In this document: positions 42,789 through 43,052 of the stretch, piece by piece | Position numbering within the stretch: the first letter of the stretch is position 1 | Layout of the letters: each line of letters begins with the position of its first letter | Origin: Desulfobacca acetoxidans | GTDB taxonomy: Bacteria; Desulfobacterota; Desulfobaccia; Desulfobaccales; 0-14-0-80-60-11 | Assembly (NCBI GenBank): GCA_020722205.1 | Contig: DYLF01000002.1 | Location: 56,141-99,192 of the forward strand | Length of the DNA: 43,052 nt | Direction: 5' to 3' | Translations under genes and position numbers: made by a program | Notes under the pieces: generated by a model | The model's database searches: none | The model's input: the letters and a program-made list of their open reading frames with translations, nothing else | Told to the model about the DNA's origin: nothing

Positions 42789-42818
42789 TTGCGGTTGTCA
42801 GCCAATGGCAGGTAGAAT
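42789..42818 (+). promoter_or_regulatory. Possible promoter upstream of the NYN gene
   Basis: TTGCGG (42789-42794) and TAGAAT (42813-42818) are spaced by 18 nt, about 125 bp before the ATG. The rest of the 173-bp gap holds nothing I recognise. Confidence 0.3.
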
Positions 42819-42944
42819 TGCAAGTGAGCTCGGCGAAACCAGACTGACAAGTTTAATCCCAAGTTCAAAGTAGAAGAAGGGAAGGGGGAAGAAACTGATG
42901 ATTTTAAACTATTTTTTCTTAACAGGGGGTAACAGCTAAAGAGT

Positions 42945-43052
42945 ATGTCCAAAAGAAGAGTAGGAGTTTATGTAGATTCCATGAACATCATGCGCAACGG
43001 CGGCTATGGTATGCGCTACGAGGTAATTCGCCGTTTTGCCGCCCACAACAAC
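42945..43052 (+). CDS. NYN (LabA/DUF88) domain protein, 5' end only
   Basis: Only 36 residues are visible before the window ends. RVGVYVDSMNI followed by RNGGYGMRYEVIRRFA matches the start of NYN/LabA-type proteins, PIN-like domains in which the Asp of YVD and the Asn of MN help bind a metal for ribonuclease-like activity. GGGGGT lies about 14 nt upstream, so the ribosome-binding site is not ideal. The rest of the protein is outside the window. Confidence 0.75.
   Translation, partial: MSKRRVGVYVDSMNIMRNGGYGMRYEVIRRFAAHNN

Noticed and set aside
1-43052. CRISPR array, prophage, insertion sequence or rRNA operon
   Set aside because: No regularly spaced direct repeats, transposase, integrase, phage structural gene or rRNA signature was seen.

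Overview
The window looks like chromosomal DNA of an anaerobic Deltaproteobacterium (Desulfobacterota; the gene orders recall Desulfobacca- or Syntrophobacter-like genomes, but this is inference from family resemblance only). Supporting signs are a G+C-rich Gram-negative genome with a TonB-type receptor and an LpxL-type acyltransferase, a type A RNase P RNA, an ADP-forming acyl-CoA synthetase, a compact-cysteine iron-sulfur flavoprotein and a molybdenum cofactor gene. No phage, IS element or CRISPR array was seen.

Region 1 (1-8093) is the most distinctive. A TonB-dependent outer-membrane receptor (5' end outside the window) is followed, all on + and mostly overlapping, by a polytopic DUF2162 protein, an ExbB/TolQ/MotA-type proton channel, a small ExbD-shaped DUF2149 protein and a 1376-residue CobN-like chelatase. 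The chelatase has an N-terminal signal sequence and a C-terminal membrane anchor. A corrinoid adenosyltransferase gene converges on it 20 bp away. The set resembles the Bacteroidetes hmu haem-uptake locus, in which HmuS is CobN-like. It suggests an envelope-located tetrapyrrole chelatase or dechelatase powered by proton-motive force rather than by CobS/CobT-type AAA+ partners.

Region 2 (8295-16272) holds a DHH phosphoesterase and the macromolecular-synthesis operon rpsU-yqeY-mutS2-dnaG-rpoD, then a CAU-anticodon tRNA with its own promoter. Region 3 (16273-19920) has a nif3-like gene, a coiled-coil zinc-ribbon protein, rnpB with a structured leader, and surE.

Region 4 (19968-30172, minus strand) is a translation/RNA-metabolism cluster, transcribed rimP-nusA-infB-DUF503-rbfA-truB-rpsO-pnp-M16 peptidase. 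Upstream of it lies tRNA-Gly(CCC), followed by a hairpin-rich tail ending in an intrinsic terminator.

Region 5 (30611-34133) holds plsY, a small orphan ORF, moeA and an iron-sulfur flavoprotein gene. Region 6 (34234-38538, minus strand) is a surface glycoconjugate cluster: two GT-B glycosyltransferases, a sugar-nucleotide epimerase that appears to start at ATT, and an LpxL-like acyltransferase with a shortened N-terminus. Region 7 (38692-43052) has an ADP-forming acyl-CoA synthetase, a TPR lipoprotein, an ACL5/thermospermine-synthase-like aminopropyltransferase and the start of a NYN-domain gene cut by the window end. Several intergenic spaces carry short degenerate word repeats, some of which run into the first codons of genes.
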